From: Bacteroidota bacterium
Lineage (GTDB): Bacteria > Bacteroidota > Bacteroidia > Flavobacteriales > Flavobacteriaceae
NCBI GenBank assembly: GCA_022562895.1
Contig: JADFOK010000017.1
Location: 1 to 54,737, forward strand
DNA: 54,737 nt
Direction: 5' to 3'
In this document: piece by piece, positions 34,209 to 42,993 of the stretch
Position numbering within the stretch: the stretch's first letter is position 1
How the letters are laid out: the number at the start of each line of letters is the position of its first letter
Notes under the pieces: generated by a model
What the model saw: only the letters and a program-made list of their open reading frames with translations
The model's database searches: none
Told to the model about the DNA's origin: nothing
Position numbers and translations under genes: made by a program

Positions 34209-35054
34209 ATGAACTCTATCCTTAAAAAAATAGCATTAAAACAAAATCTGAAACTTGAAAATGCCAAATCCCTACAGGGTGGTGATATTAATGAGGTATT
34301 TTTATTGGAATGTGGTTCTGAAAAATATGTAATAAAAATTAATGAAGCTTCCAAATATCCAAATATGTTTGAAGCTGAAGCTTTAGGATTAAAACTTTTG
34401 CAAGTAACAAATAGCTTTAAAATTCCAAAAATTATTGCTGCTGGTGTCGAAGGAAAAACTTCCTATCTACTATTGGAATATATTTCAACTGGATCGACTT
34501 ATCAAGTATTTTGGAAAGACTTTGCTTATTGTCTTGTGAAGTTACATCAAACAACTCAAAATAATTTTGGCTTAAAACATAACAATTATATTGGCAGCCT
34601 TCAGCAAATTAATAATATTGAATCCTCAGCTTCAGATTTTTATATAAACCAAAGGCTAATTCCACAATTTAAAATTGCTGATGAGCTTGATTTCAAATTT
34701 TCTTCCCTCGAAAGGTTTTTCAAGAACATTTCTGAAGAGATCCCAGATGAAGCTCCCTCTCTTATTCATGGTGATTTATGGAATGGCAACTATATGGTTT
34801 CTAATAAAGGTGAACCAACGCTAATTGATCCCGCGGTAGCTTATGCCCCACGTGAAATGGATATTGCTATGATGCATTTATTTGGTGGATTTCCTCAAGA
34901 TGTTTATTCTATATATAATGAACAGTTTCCGTTGATTGAAAATTGGAAAGATCGTATCTCTCTATGGCAATTATACTATCTTTTAGTACATCTAAATTTA
35001 TTTGGAAGCAGTTACCTATCACAAGTAAAGGGTATTATTAAACAGTATTCATAG
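34209..35054 (+). CDS. Fructosamine/ketosamine-3-kinase family protein
   Basis: A 281-residue aminoglycoside-phosphotransferase-fold kinase of the fructosamine kinase family. Visible are the loop SLQGGDINEVF, Lys in YVIKIN, the catalytic HGDLWNGNY motif (HGD-x3-N) and the metal-binding DPA in TLIDPAVAYAPREMDIAM. The family phosphorylates ketosamines on glycated proteins so they break down. 12 bases after folA, 36 before fabD. Confidence 0.9.
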   Translation: MNSILKKIALKQNLKLENAKSLQGGDINEVFLLECGSEKYVIKINEASKYPNMFEAEALGLKLLQVTNSFKIPKIIAAGVEGKTSYLLLEYISTGSTYQVFWKDFAYCLVKLHQTTQNNFGLKHNNYIGSLQQINNIESSASDFYINQRLIPQFKIADELDFKFSSLERFFKNISEEIPDEAPSLIHGDLWNGNYMVSNKGEPTLIDPAVAYAPREMDIAMMHLFGGFPQDVYSIYNEQFPLIENWKDRISLWQLYYLLVHLNLFGSSYLSQVKGIIKQYS

Positions 35055-35062
35055 AAATATTA

Positions 35063-35070
35063 TATTTTTG
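35063..35070 (+). promoter_or_regulatory. -7 box (TATTTTTG) before fabD
   Basis: Exact match to TAnnTTTG, 20 bases upstream of the fabD ATG. It may give fabD its own promoter within the run. Confidence 0.4.
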
Positions 35071-35090
35071 TTTCACTAAATAACAAAGTT

Positions 35091-35972
35091 ATGAAAGCAT
35101 ACCTTTTTCCTGGACAAGGAGCACAGTTTAGTGGTATGGGGAAGGATTTATACGAAGCTTCTCCTATGGCAAAAGATTTATTTAATCAAGCTAATGATGT
35201 GGTGGGCTTCAAAATAACAAAAATTATGTTTGAAGGTACAGCAGATGAATTAAAAGAAACCAAAGTTACTCAACCGGCAATTTTTTTACATGCTACAATT
35301 TTAGCTAAAGTTATGGGTGATGCTTTTCACCCTGATATGGTTGCCGGCCATTCACTCGGTGAAATTTCAGCATTGGTTGCCAATCGTACTATTGCTTTCA
35401 GTGATGGTTTACTATTGGTCTCAAAACGAGCTCAGGCCATGCAAAAAGCATGTGAAGCTCAACCATCGACTATGGCTGCTGTTTTAGGATTGGATGATGA
35501 TATCGTAGAATCTATTTGTACAGCTACCCCTGGTATTGTTGTACCTGCAAATTATAATTGTCCCGGGCAGTTGGTTATTTCGGGTGAAGTTGATGCCGTA
35601 GGAAAAGCTTGTGAAGCGATGAAAGAAGCAGGCGCTCGTCGGGCTTTAATACTACCGGTTGGTGGTGCTTTCCATAGTCCACTTATGGAACCTGCCAGGG
35701 AGGAATTAGCTGCTGCAATTGAAGACACACAATTCACAGAACCTGCTTGTCCTATATATCAGAATGTGACCACGATTGGTGTGACAGATCCTTCTGAAAT
35801 AAAGAAAAACCTCGTTTCTCAATTAACGGCTCCTGTTAAATGGGCTCAAAGTATGCAAAACATGATAACCGATGGTGCTACAAAATTTATTGAAGTGGGG
35901 CCTGGTAATGTGCTTCAGGGGTTAATACGTAAAATTGACAGAAGTGTAGAAACCGAAAAAGGAGAGATATAA
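35091..35972 (+). CDS. fabD: Malonyl-CoA:ACP transacylase
   Basis: A 293-residue FabD transferring malonyl groups from CoA to acyl carrier protein. The nucleophile Ser88 is in GHSLGE, the catalytic His is in GGAFHSPLM near residue 200, and the oxyanion segment is FPGQGAQFSGMG at 6-17. Complete. Convergent with the amidohydrolase gene with only 12 bases between stops. Confidence 0.96.
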   Translation: MKAYLFPGQGAQFSGMGKDLYEASPMAKDLFNQANDVVGFKITKIMFEGTADELKETKVTQPAIFLHATILAKVMGDAFHPDMVAGHSLGEISALVANRTIAFSDGLLLVSKRAQAMQKACEAQPSTMAAVLGLDDDIVESICTATPGIVVPANYNCPGQLVISGEVDAVGKACEAMKEAGARRALILPVGGAFHSPLMEPAREELAAAIEDTQFTEPACPIYQNVTTIGVTDPSEIKKNLVSQLTAPVKWAQSMQNMITDGATKFIEVGPGNVLQGLIRKIDRSVETEKGEI

Positions 35973-35984
35973 AGAATAACAAAT

Positions 35985-37262
35985 TTACTCCTTATAAACC
36001 TTACCCTCCTTCATTACAAAAACAACATTCTCCATAGTATTGATATTTTGGGAGGGGTCATCATTTACCGCAATAATATCGGCTAAGAAACCGGGTAGTA
36101 ATTGGCCTATTTCATTTTCCATCTGCAATATTTTTGCATTTGTAATGGTGGCAGATTGTATTGTTTCTAAGGCTGGCATTCCAGCTTCTACCATATACCC
36201 AAATTCTTTTCCATTTTCTCCATGAGGAAAAACTCCAGCATCCGTACCAAATGCTATATTGACACCTTTTTTATAAGCTAAGGCAAACATTTCCTGAATT
36301 TTGGGGCCAATTTCCAAGGCCTTAGGAACGATGATCGCAGGATAGTAATTAGGAATTTTAGCTTTTTCGGACACATATTTGCCAGCAGTTATAGTTGGGA
36401 CAAGATAGGTATCATATTGTTTCATTAATTCCATAGTAGCCTCACTCATTAATGTACCGTGTTCTATAGTTTTAACTCCGGCTCTTATAGCTCGTCTTAT
36501 TCCTTCATCACCATGGGCATGAGCTGCTACAAACATGCCATAGTCTTTGGCGGTAATAACAATGGCTTTAATTTCTTCTTCGGTAAATTGGGGGTTTTTC
36601 CCACTTTTAGCTAAACTTAAAACCCCTCCAGTAGCTGTTATTTTTATCCAATCGGCACCATTTTTATAACGCTGGCGTACCGCTTTGCGAGCATCATCCA
36701 CACTGTTTACAACACCTTCCTTAGGTCCGGGATCACCCATTAATTCTTTTCTTCTACCATTTGTAGGGTCTGCATGACCTCCGGTTGTACCCAGGGATTT
36801 TTCAGCAGTAAAAATACGAGGCCCAATTACCTTCCCATTTTTAATAGCGTTTCTAAGGGATACATTGACACCCCTTCCACCTAAATCTCTGACGGTAGTA
36901 AATCCGGCAAGTAAAGTGCGATTTGCTATTTCGGATGCATTAAAAGCAATATCTGCATCGTTTAATGTAAAAACCTCAAGGTATTTGTTGGGGCTAGTTT
37001 CTGATTCAATATGAACATGAAGATCTATTAATCCCGGAAGTACAGTTTTATTTTTTAAATCGATTACTATATCATCTTTATGTTTTGGAACTGAAAATCC
37101 ATCCTCAATATTTTTAATTATAATACCGGAAACAATGATCGTTTTATTGACTAGCACTTTCCCTTTTTTTGTATCGATAATTTTTCCGCAATGAAGATAA
37201 ATATCCTGAGCATTACTTCCGATGAAAGTAAATAATAGTATAATAAAAAGTATTTGTTTCAT
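35985..37262 (-). CDS. Secreted metal-dependent amidohydrolase (prolidase-like)
   Basis: A 425-residue amidohydrolase with a signal peptide (MKQILFIILLFTFIGSNAQ). Metal ligands are visible: HVH in GLIDLHVHIES, a Lys in DWIKITATGG (usually carboxylated), His in AAHAHGDEG, His in VKTIEHGT and Asp in FGTDAGVFPHG. This subgroup includes Sgx9260-type Xaa-Pro/Xaa-Arg dipeptidases of the periplasm; exact substrate is not readable. Starts 4 bases after the end of galE on the same strand. Confidence 0.88.
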   Translation of the reverse strand: MKQILFIILLFTFIGSNAQDIYLHCGKIIDTKKGKVLVNKTIIVSGIIIKNIEDGFSVPKHKDDIVIDLKNKTVLPGLIDLHVHIESETSPNKYLEVFTLNDADIAFNASEIANRTLLAGFTTVRDLGGRGVNVSLRNAIKNGKVIGPRIFTAEKSLGTTGGHADPTNGRRKELMGDPGPKEGVVNSVDDARKAVRQRYKNGADWIKITATGGVLSLAKSGKNPQFTEEEIKAIVITAKDYGMFVAAHAHGDEGIRRAIRAGVKTIEHGTLMSEATMELMKQYDTYLVPTITAGKYVSEKAKIPNYYPAIIVPKALEIGPKIQEMFALAYKKGVNIAFGTDAGVFPHGENGKEFGYMVEAGMPALETIQSATITNAKILQMENEIGQLLPGFLADIIAVNDDPSQNINTMENVVFVMKEGKVYKE

Positions 37263-37266
37263 AGTG

Positions 37267-38286
37267 TTATAAATTTCTTATTTTTTGTTCCCATTTCCAA
37301 GCAGAAGATAAAGCTTCTTCCATAGTTCTTTCAGATTTCCAACCGAGTATTTCATTTGCCTTTTGAATGTCTGCGTATACAGCCACCACATCGCCTGATC
37401 GTCGATCTACTATTTTATAATTTAGTTTTTGATCTGTAACTTTTTCAAAGGCATTCACTATCTCCAAAACCGAACATCCTCTACCCGTTCCCACATTGAA
37501 AATTTCTAAAGGGATATTCATTTTATTTATAAGTAAACGCTGTAATGCTACTACATGTGCTTTTGCCAAATCCACCACATGTATATAATCACGAATACAA
37601 GTGCCATCGGGTGTTGGGTAATCATTTCCAAAAATAGAAAGATAATCCCTTAAACCTACAGCAGTTTGTGTAATAAAAGGAACAAGATTTTGGGGAACAC
37701 CTATTGGTAACTCACCTATTTCGGCGGAAGAATGCGCTCCAATAGGATTAAAATATCGTAATGAAATGGATTTCAATTCAGAAACAGAACACATATCTGA
37801 AATTATTTCTTCACTTATTTGTTTTGTATTTCCATAGGGAGAAATTGCTTTTTTCACTGGAGCATCTTCAGTAATAGGTAAAGAATCAGGTTCGCCATAA
37901 ACTGTGCAAGATGAACTAAAAATTAAATTATTAATCCTATGTTTCTTACATTCTTTAAGTAAATAAATAAGGGTGTTTAAATTATTTTCATAATACAACA
38001 GGGGGTTTTCAATACTTTCTCCTACAGATTTACTAGCTGCAAAATGAATAATCCCTTCTATGTCATTATGTTGATCGAAAAATTGTTCAACATCTTTTTT
38101 AAATCGCAAATCTAACTTTACAAAAACAGGAGATGATTTTGTAATATTAGTAATCCCTTCTATTACATCTAAGGAGGAATTTGAAAGATTATCAATAATA
38201 ATGACTTCAAATCCTGTATTTTGAAGTTCAACAACGGTATGAGAACCAATATATCCTAATCCTCCTGTAACAAGTATTTTTTGCAT
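37267..38286 (-). CDS. galE: UDP-glucose 4-epimerase
   Basis: A 339-residue extended short-chain dehydrogenase. NAD-binding GGLGYIGSHT at 7-16, catalytic Ser region SSSCTVYG and the Tyr-x3-Lys pair in SPYGNTK; RDYIHVVDLA and the late NVGTGRGCSVLE are typical of GalE. Interconverts UDP-glucose and UDP-galactose for surface polysaccharides. Its ATG overlaps the stop of the upstream aminotransferase (TAATG). Confidence 0.92.
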   Translation of the reverse strand: MQKILVTGGLGYIGSHTVVELQNTGFEVIIIDNLSNSSLDVIEGITNITKSSPVFVKLDLRFKKDVEQFFDQHNDIEGIIHFAASKSVGESIENPLLYYENNLNTLIYLLKECKKHRINNLIFSSSCTVYGEPDSLPITEDAPVKKAISPYGNTKQISEEIISDMCSVSELKSISLRYFNPIGAHSSAEIGELPIGVPQNLVPFITQTAVGLRDYLSIFGNDYPTPDGTCIRDYIHVVDLAKAHVVALQRLLINKMNIPLEIFNVGTGRGCSVLEIVNAFEKVTDQKLNYKIVDRRSGDVVAVYADIQKANEILGWKSERTMEEALSSAWKWEQKIRNL

Positions 38287-39443
38287 TATCGGGTAACGAA
38301 GTTTATGACTGAATTTGTAATATAATCGATTTGTTCATCATCTAATTCTGTATGCATAGGAAGTGAAATCACTTGCGTAACCAATTGATTAGTGACTTTA
38401 AAATCGGATTCTAGATAGCGATCATCTCGATAAGCCTTTTGAAGGTGTAATGGGATGGGATAATATATTCCGCAAGGAATATCTTGGTCATTTAAATGTT
38501 TAGCTAAAGCATCTCTATCTAAATTTAAAACTCTGAGAGTATATTGGTGATACACATGACAATTACAATTTTCAAAACTATATTTTTCAGAATCACAAAA
38601 ACAAATTGGGGTTATGATATTCTCTTCTCCTGAAAAAGCCAATGAATATTTTCTAGCAACATTACGCCTTGCATTGTTATATTCGTCTAAATGTGGCAGT
38701 TTTGCACGTAAAATCGTTGCCTGGATAGAATCTAAACGAGAATTTACTCCCACTACATCATGGTGATAACGTACATACATCCCATGATTTACAATTCCAC
38801 GAATACTATATGCCAAATCATCATCGTTTGTGAAAATTGCTCCTCCATCACCATAACACCCCAAATTCTTTGAAGGAAAGAATGAAGTTGTACCTACATG
38901 ACCAATCCCCCCTGTTTTCTTTTTGGTTCCGTCTTTTGAAACATAGGCACCCCCTATACCTTGTGCATTGTCCTCTATTACAAACAGATTATGAGCAGTT
39001 GCAATTTCCATGATTTCATCCATGTTGGCTGCTAAACCGAATAAGTGTACGGGAACAATTGCCTTTGTTTTTGAAGTAACAGCTCTTTTTATAGCATCTA
39101 CATCTATATTAAAAGTTACAGGGTCTACATCAACTAATACCGGTGTTAATCCTAGTAAAGCAATGACTTCTACGGTAGCTGCAAAAGTAAAATCGGGTGT
39201 AATTACCTCATCTCCGGGCTTTAATCCTAAGCCCATCATAGCAATTTGCAAAGCATCTGTACCATTGGCACAAGGTATTACATGTTTAATGCCCAGATAA
39301 TCTTCTAATTCCTTTTGAAATTGATGAACTTCAGGACCATTAATGAATGCAGTAGATTCTATTACATCAAGCACCGATTTATCAACTCTCTCTTTAATAT
39401 GTCTATATTGACCTTTAAGGTCTACCATTTGTATTTTATTCAT
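38286..39443 (-). CDS. DegT/DnrJ/EryC1/StrS-family sugar aminotransferase
   Basis: A 385-residue PLP enzyme of nucleotide-sugar metabolism. The PLP Lys lies in SFFPSKNLGCYGDGG, the substrate segment is ANGTDAL and the cofactor region DNAQGIGG; the N-terminal MVDLKGQYRHIKE is typical of the WbpE-like branch. Four clustered Cys/His residues (CFCDSEKYSFENCNC) form an inserted loop. The product is probably an amino sugar of O-antigen or LPS core. Overlaps galE by one base. Confidence 0.9.
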   Translation of the reverse strand: MNKIQMVDLKGQYRHIKERVDKSVLDVIESTAFINGPEVHQFQKELEDYLGIKHVIPCANGTDALQIAMMGLGLKPGDEVITPDFTFAATVEVIALLGLTPVLVDVDPVTFNIDVDAIKRAVTSKTKAIVPVHLFGLAANMDEIMEIATAHNLFVIEDNAQGIGGAYVSKDGTKKKTGGIGHVGTTSFFPSKNLGCYGDGGAIFTNDDDLAYSIRGIVNHGMYVRYHHDVVGVNSRLDSIQATILRAKLPHLDEYNNARRNVARKYSLAFSGEENIITPICFCDSEKYSFENCNCHVYHQYTLRVLNLDRDALAKHLNDQDIPCGIYYPIPLHLQKAYRDDRYLESDFKVTNQLVTQVISLPMHTELDDEQIDYITNSVINFVTR

Positions 39444-39541
39444 AAAATTTTAAAAAGAATAAGTTCAAAATTACAAAAATTGAAAACGTCTAACAATGTA
39501 ATTCAGTTAAGAAGTGTAATTTAGCAAGATAGTTTTAATCA

Positions 39542-40816
39542 ATGGGTTTTTTATACAATTTATTAATTCTAATCAGTTCAGTTTTTGTTTGGTTTTTACA
39601 GTTTTTTAGTAAAAAAATGAAGCTGTTTGTACAAGGAAGAAAAACGGTTTTTGAAACACTACGTTCAGCTATTAAAAAAGAAGATAAAACCATCTGGTTT
39701 CATTGTTCATCCCTGGGGGAGTTTGAACAAGGCTTACCCATTATGGAGACCGTTAAAAGATTTCTGCCAGAACACAAACTGGTATTAACTTTTTTTTCAC
39801 CTTCGGGTTATGAAGTGAAAAAGAAAGATCCCATTGCAGATGTGATCACTTATTTACCTTTAGATACATCGAAAAATGCCAGAATATTTTTAAACATAGT
39901 ACATCCCACTTTGGCAGTTTTTATAAAGTATGAGTTTTGGCCCAATTATCTTTTTGAACTGAAAAAAAAGAATATTACTACCCTTCTTGTATCGGGATTA
40001 TTTAGGCCTAACCAACAATTTTTTAAAACTTACGGAAATTTTATGCGTAAGTCTTTACAAACATTCCATCATTTTTTTGTTCAAAATGAAAGCTCTAAGG
40101 AATTACTCAAAAAAATTAATTTTAATAATGTAACGGTAAGTGGTGATACACGTTTTGACAGAGTATCACACCAAATTGAACAAGATAATTCCTTAGAATT
40201 TATTAAAATTTTTAAACAAGATTCCCTTTGTATTGTATGTGGAAGTACATGGCTGGAAGATGAAACAGTATTATTGGATTATATTAACACTGTTTCAGCA
40301 AAAGTAAAATTCATCATTGCCCCACATAAAATTGAGGCAACAAAAATTGAAACCTTCAGAACGAAACTTAAAAAAGAAAGTATACTATTTTCAGAAATAC
40401 ATACTGACAGAGCAGGAAAAGAGAAAATAAATATTTCAGAGTTTACGGTTCTGATAATTGACACCATTGGCTTACTTACCAAAATTTATAGTTATGCAGA
40501 TATAACCTACGTTGGAGGAGCTATGGGCAATAAAGGACTACATAATATTTTGGAAGCTGCTACATTTGGAGTACCTGTAGTTATTGGACAACATTTTGAA
40601 AAATTCCCTGAAGCGATAAAATTACAAAATATTGGAGGCTTATTTTCGATAAATAATGGTGAGGATTGTTCTCAAATTCTATCCAAACTGGTAAATGATA
40701 AATACCTTAGAAATAAAACAGGAATGATAGCCGGGCATTTTATAGACAGCAATACAGGGGCAACTCAAAAAACGATGGACTATATTGAAAAACTATACCG
40801 CGAAAGTATTATTTAA
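39542..40816 (+). CDS. waaA: 3-deoxy-D-manno-octulosonic acid (Kdo) transferase
   Basis: A 424-residue glycosyltransferase with an N-terminal membrane anchor (FLYNLLILISSVFVWFLQFF). The conserved SSLGEFEQGLP segment with its catalytic Glu, KYEFWPNYLFELKK and SGDTRFDRV identify WaaA/KdtA, which adds Kdo to lipid A at the inner membrane. The GT-B C-terminal domain shows GGAMGNKGLHNILEAATFGVPVV. Divergent from the sugar aminotransferase; all three genes serve envelope polysaccharide synthesis. Confidence 0.93.
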   Translation: MGFLYNLLILISSVFVWFLQFFSKKMKLFVQGRKTVFETLRSAIKKEDKTIWFHCSSLGEFEQGLPIMETVKRFLPEHKLVLTFFSPSGYEVKKKDPIADVITYLPLDTSKNARIFLNIVHPTLAVFIKYEFWPNYLFELKKKNITTLLVSGLFRPNQQFFKTYGNFMRKSLQTFHHFFVQNESSKELLKKINFNNVTVSGDTRFDRVSHQIEQDNSLEFIKIFKQDSLCIVCGSTWLEDETVLLDYINTVSAKVKFIIAPHKIEATKIETFRTKLKKESILFSEIHTDRAGKEKINISEFTVLIIDTIGLLTKIYSYADITYVGGAMGNKGLHNILEAATFGVPVVIGQHFEKFPEAIKLQNIGGLFSINNGEDCSQILSKLVNDKYLRNKTGMIAGHFIDSNTGATQKTMDYIEKLYRESII

Positions 40817-40824
40817 ATCTCTTT

Positions 40825-41592
40825 TTATTTTTTAAGTTTGCTAATCTGTCTTTTTAATTCTTCCATAGACTGTTGAAGTTGTTTTAATAAGCCATTGTTT
40901 GAGGGTTCATCAACACCAAAACTTAGTTTGCTATTGACCAACCACAATTCTTGAATATCATTTATTTCTATGTCTATGGGAATATAATCTTCATTTAAAG
41001 AAAGCAGTCTTATTTTGGATGAATTTTTTAGTTTTTGAATTTTTTTTACAAGCACCGAATCATGTAAAACAATAATATATATTTTCATGTCAGAAGCTTC
41101 ATCAATACTAGAAACTGCTCGTCCCAGGACCCAGTCATTAGGTTGTATATTTGGTAACATACTATCTCCTTCAACCTGAAATCCACGATAGGTAGCATTT
41201 CTATATTGTGGTAAAGGGATATTAAATGCAGGGAGTTTTTCGTACCAACCCTTATCATATATGTTATTTGGGTATCCCGCTGCCGCTTTTTGGTTTACGA
41301 GTAAAATAGTCTCTTTTCCTCCAGTATCGACAGTTACTACCTTTGGACTTACATTTCCATTATTATTAATTACATATTGATTGAAATTTTCACCAAATAA
41401 CCATAAGGGATTTATACCGAACTCTTTTAACAATTGCATAACCACTTTTCCCGAAATTTTTGTCTTACCCCTTTCAATATCAGCAGTGTTGCCCTTGATA
41501 CCAAGTTTATTTGCAAAGGATTGTTGGGTATAATGGAATTCTTCCCTTATTTTTTTAAAACGTTGCGCTTCTATAGAAAGTTTTTTATCCAT
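40825..41592 (-). CDS. XRE-type helix-turn-helix repressor with S24 peptidase domain
   Basis: About 255 residues from the ATG at 41592 (MDKKLSIEAQRF). N-terminal HTH (YTQQSFANKLGIKGNTADIERGKTK, about 20-44) and C-terminal LexA/CI-like domain with the Ser of VEGDSMLPN and Lys of VLVKKIQ forming the Ser-Lys dyad; an Ala-Gly pair (AAAGYP) precedes it as a possible self-cleavage site. A Leu/Gln coiled coil closes the protein. Two 17-bp palindromes cover its promoter. Could be a domesticated prophage repressor or a stress regulator; no phage genes are nearby. Confidence 0.88.
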   Translation of the reverse strand: MDKKLSIEAQRFKKIREEFHYTQQSFANKLGIKGNTADIERGKTKISGKVVMQLLKEFGINPLWLFGENFNQYVINNNGNVSPKVVTVDTGGKETILLVNQKAAAGYPNNIYDKGWYEKLPAFNIPLPQYRNATYRGFQVEGDSMLPNIQPNDWVLGRAVSSIDEASDMKIYIIVLHDSVLVKKIQKLKNSSKIRLLSLNEDYIPIDIEINDIQELWLVNSKLSFGVDEPSNNGLLKQLQQSMEELKRQISKLKK

Positions 41593-41595
41593 ATT

Positions 41596-41603
41596 CAAAT
41601 ATA
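41596..41603 (-). promoter_or_regulatory. -7 box (TATATTTG) of the S24 repressor gene
   Basis: Exact TAnnTTTG match on the minus strand, ending 3 bases before the ATG, so the transcript is predicted to start at the start codon. A TTG of the first palindrome lies about 21 bases upstream, where the -33 element belongs. Confidence 0.55.
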
Positions 41604-41611
41604 TTATTTTT

Positions 41612-41628
41612 ATTGGAATATTTCCAAT
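41612..41628. promoter_or_regulatory. Operator palindrome O1 (ATTGGAA-TAT-TTCCAAT)
   Basis: A perfect 7+3+7 inverted repeat 20 bases upstream of the repressor ATG, overlapping the predicted -33 region. Likely site for autorepression by the HTH/S24 protein. Confidence 0.7.
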
Positions 41629-41633
41629 ATAGA

Positions 41634-41650
41634 ATTGGAATATATCCAAT
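41634..41650. promoter_or_regulatory. Operator palindrome O2 (ATTGGA-ATATA-TCCAAT)
   Basis: A second, near-identical palindrome (differs from O1 mainly at one base). Centre-to-centre spacing to O1 is 22 bases, two helical turns, as for cooperative repressor binding. Confidence 0.7.
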
Positions 41651-41746
41651 TAATAAATTTTTGCACTAAAAAATCATTAAAAGAGGGTTACATTTAAAAA
41701 AATAATTATCTTTAGCACCTATTAATCACTAATCTATGAACTTATT

Positions 41747-41989
41747 ATGAAAAAATTAATTTTATCCTTTGTATCCTTATGCTTAATCCTGTCAATTTAC
41801 TCTTGTAGAGAGACAACAAAAGAAAAAGATGATGAAGCTACTGAAGAAGCTACTGAAGAAGCTACTGAAGAAGTTATGGATGACACTAAGGAGGCCATGG
41901 ACGACGAATCTGAAGATATGGAAGAAGTCGTTGACACAGTAAAAAATGATGCTGAAGAGGTAGAAGAAGATGTTGAAGAGAATAATTAA
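41747..41989 (+). CDS. Small acidic lipoprotein with EATE repeats
   Basis: An 80-residue lipoprotein: signal peptide with lipobox (SIYSC, Cys20), then an extremely acidic, disordered tail. The DNA repeats GAAGCTACT three times, giving EATEEATEEATEE. A -7-like box TATCTTTA lies at 41707-41714. No domain; similar short acidic lipoproteins are common in marine Flavobacteriia and their role is unknown. A strong terminator follows. Confidence 0.8.
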   Translation: MKKLILSFVSLCLILSIYSCRETTKEKDDEATEEATEEATEEVMDDTKEAMDDESEDMEEVVDTVKNDAEEVEEDVEENN

Positions 41990-42023
41990 ATTCTTTTATT
42001 TTTCTCCTCTTTTATCAAAAATT

Positions 42024-42062
42024 AAAAAAGTCTTATCAAATTTAGTTTGATAGGGCTTTTTT
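42024..42062 (+). terminator. Intrinsic terminator after the acidic lipoprotein
   Basis: AAAAAAGTCTTATCAAA pairs with TTTGATAGGGCTTTTTT around a TTTAG loop, with two mismatched or wobble positions and a closing T-run. Could work in both directions. Confidence 0.8.
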
Positions 42063-42127
42063 GCTAACAATAAACTAGTTTAATAATGCAAAATACTATT
42101 ATAAACACTAAAATTTAATTATATATT

Positions 42128-42143
42128 GTAGGTATTTTCCTAC
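42128..42143. promoter_or_regulatory. Palindromic motif GTAGG-TATTTT-CCTAC
   Basis: A 5+6+5 inverted repeat 42 bases before a 40-residue lipoprotein gene and just upstream of two overlapping TATCTTTA -7-like boxes (42146-42159). The same 16-mer with one change occurs at 46926-46941. Confidence 0.5.
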
Positions 42144-42185
42144 TTTATCTTTATCTTTATGGTTTTAACACTAAAATTAATAATC

Positions 42186-42308
42186 ATGAAGAAACTTATG
42201 TTTATTTTAGCATTAATTGCTTTAGCCTCAAGCTGTACACCTGAAAATGTAAACAGTGATGAACAACAAATTGACAAAGCAGATTACGAAGTACCACCAA
42301 ACGGATAA
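42186..42308 (+). CDS. 40-residue lipoprotein
   Basis: A short open frame with a good lipoprotein signal (MKKLMFILALIALASSC, Cys at residue 17) and a 23-residue acidic mature part ending YEVPPNG. Too small for most gene finders, but the signal peptide, ATG and promoter-like sequence support it. Its last 50 bases overlap, in another frame, the start of the next membrane protein gene, suggesting coupled translation. Confidence 0.65.
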   Translation: MKKLMFILALIALASSCTPENVNSDEQQIDKADYEVPPNG

Positions 42309-42777
42309 AAAAAACAGTTTAGTTAAAGGTGTGATAATTTCATTAATATTGATAGCCACCCCTTTTTTATTCTATACCTATAAATTTGCTCCTTCAGATA
42401 CTAAAGAATGGAATAGTCTTTTTGGAACTATAGATGCAGGAAATTTTAGTAGTGTACAATCTTTCGTACATGCTCTTTTTACAAAAATAACTTTTGTAAT
42501 GCTAACCGGGATTTGGTTTTTAACTTCTAATAACTGGTGGAAATTTGCTATTTTAGTTCCTCTTACCATGTTCCTTTTTCAACTTTCAGGAATTATTAAT
42601 TATCAATTGAAATACATAGATGAATATGATTTTTGGTATTCTCTACCTTTTATAATACCTATTCTCCTGTTTATAATTTATATATCCATTAGACTAAGCA
42701 AAAGAACAAATCAATCTACCGACCTAAAAAGCGATGTCGATGATGAGATTGATATGATACTTAGTGATAAGCTTTAA
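42259..42777 (+). CDS. Membrane protein of unknown function
   Basis: A 172-residue protein from the ATG at 42259 (a GTG lies directly before it). It has about four membrane helices (about residues 24-42, 71-90, 92-110 and 125-148) and an acidic cytoplasmic tail (DVDDEIDMIL). No family is recognised. It overlaps the upstream lipoprotein gene by 50 bases out of frame; no alternative in-frame start is available before the first helix, so the overlap appears genuine. Confidence 0.7.
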   Translation: MNNKLTKQITKYHQTDKKNSLVKGVIISLILIATPFLFYTYKFAPSDTKEWNSLFGTIDAGNFSSVQSFVHALFTKITFVMLTGIWFLTSNNWWKFAILVPLTMFLFQLSGIINYQLKYIDEYDFWYSLPFIIPILLFIIYISIRLSKRTNQSTDLKSDVDDEIDMILSDKL

Positions 42778-42814
42778 ATAAAAAAAATAAGGAATTTACT
42801 TCTTAAATCTTAAG

Positions 42815-42982
42815 TTATTTTTTTAAGGCATTAAAAGCCCAGGCAATAATTAAAAATCCTATTCCGGTTAAAATGGGTGGTATCATTAATTTTGGAGCAT
42901 AAAACCCTCCAAAATAAATCATAGCAATACCTAAGATAACTAATAATAGTATTGAAATGCCAACAATTTTGTTCTTATTCAT
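42815..42982 (-). CDS. Small two-helix membrane protein (55 residues)
   Basis: A 55-residue frame starting MNKNKIVGISILLLVILG and ending AWAFNALKK. It has two hydrophobic helices separated by a short FYAPKLMIPP loop, a typical small inner-membrane protein. It occupies most of the gap between the membrane protein on the plus strand and the DsbD-like gene, same strand as the latter, 11 bases after it. Function unknown. Confidence 0.65.
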   Translation of the reverse strand: MNKNKIVGISILLLVILGIAMIYFGGFYAPKLMIPPILTGIGFLIIAWAFNALKK

Positions 42983-42993
42983 AATAAAAATAT

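Noticed and set aside
40825..41650. Prophage region around the S24 repressor
   Set aside because: No integrase, terminase, capsid or tail genes nearby; flanking genes are housekeeping and small lipoproteins.
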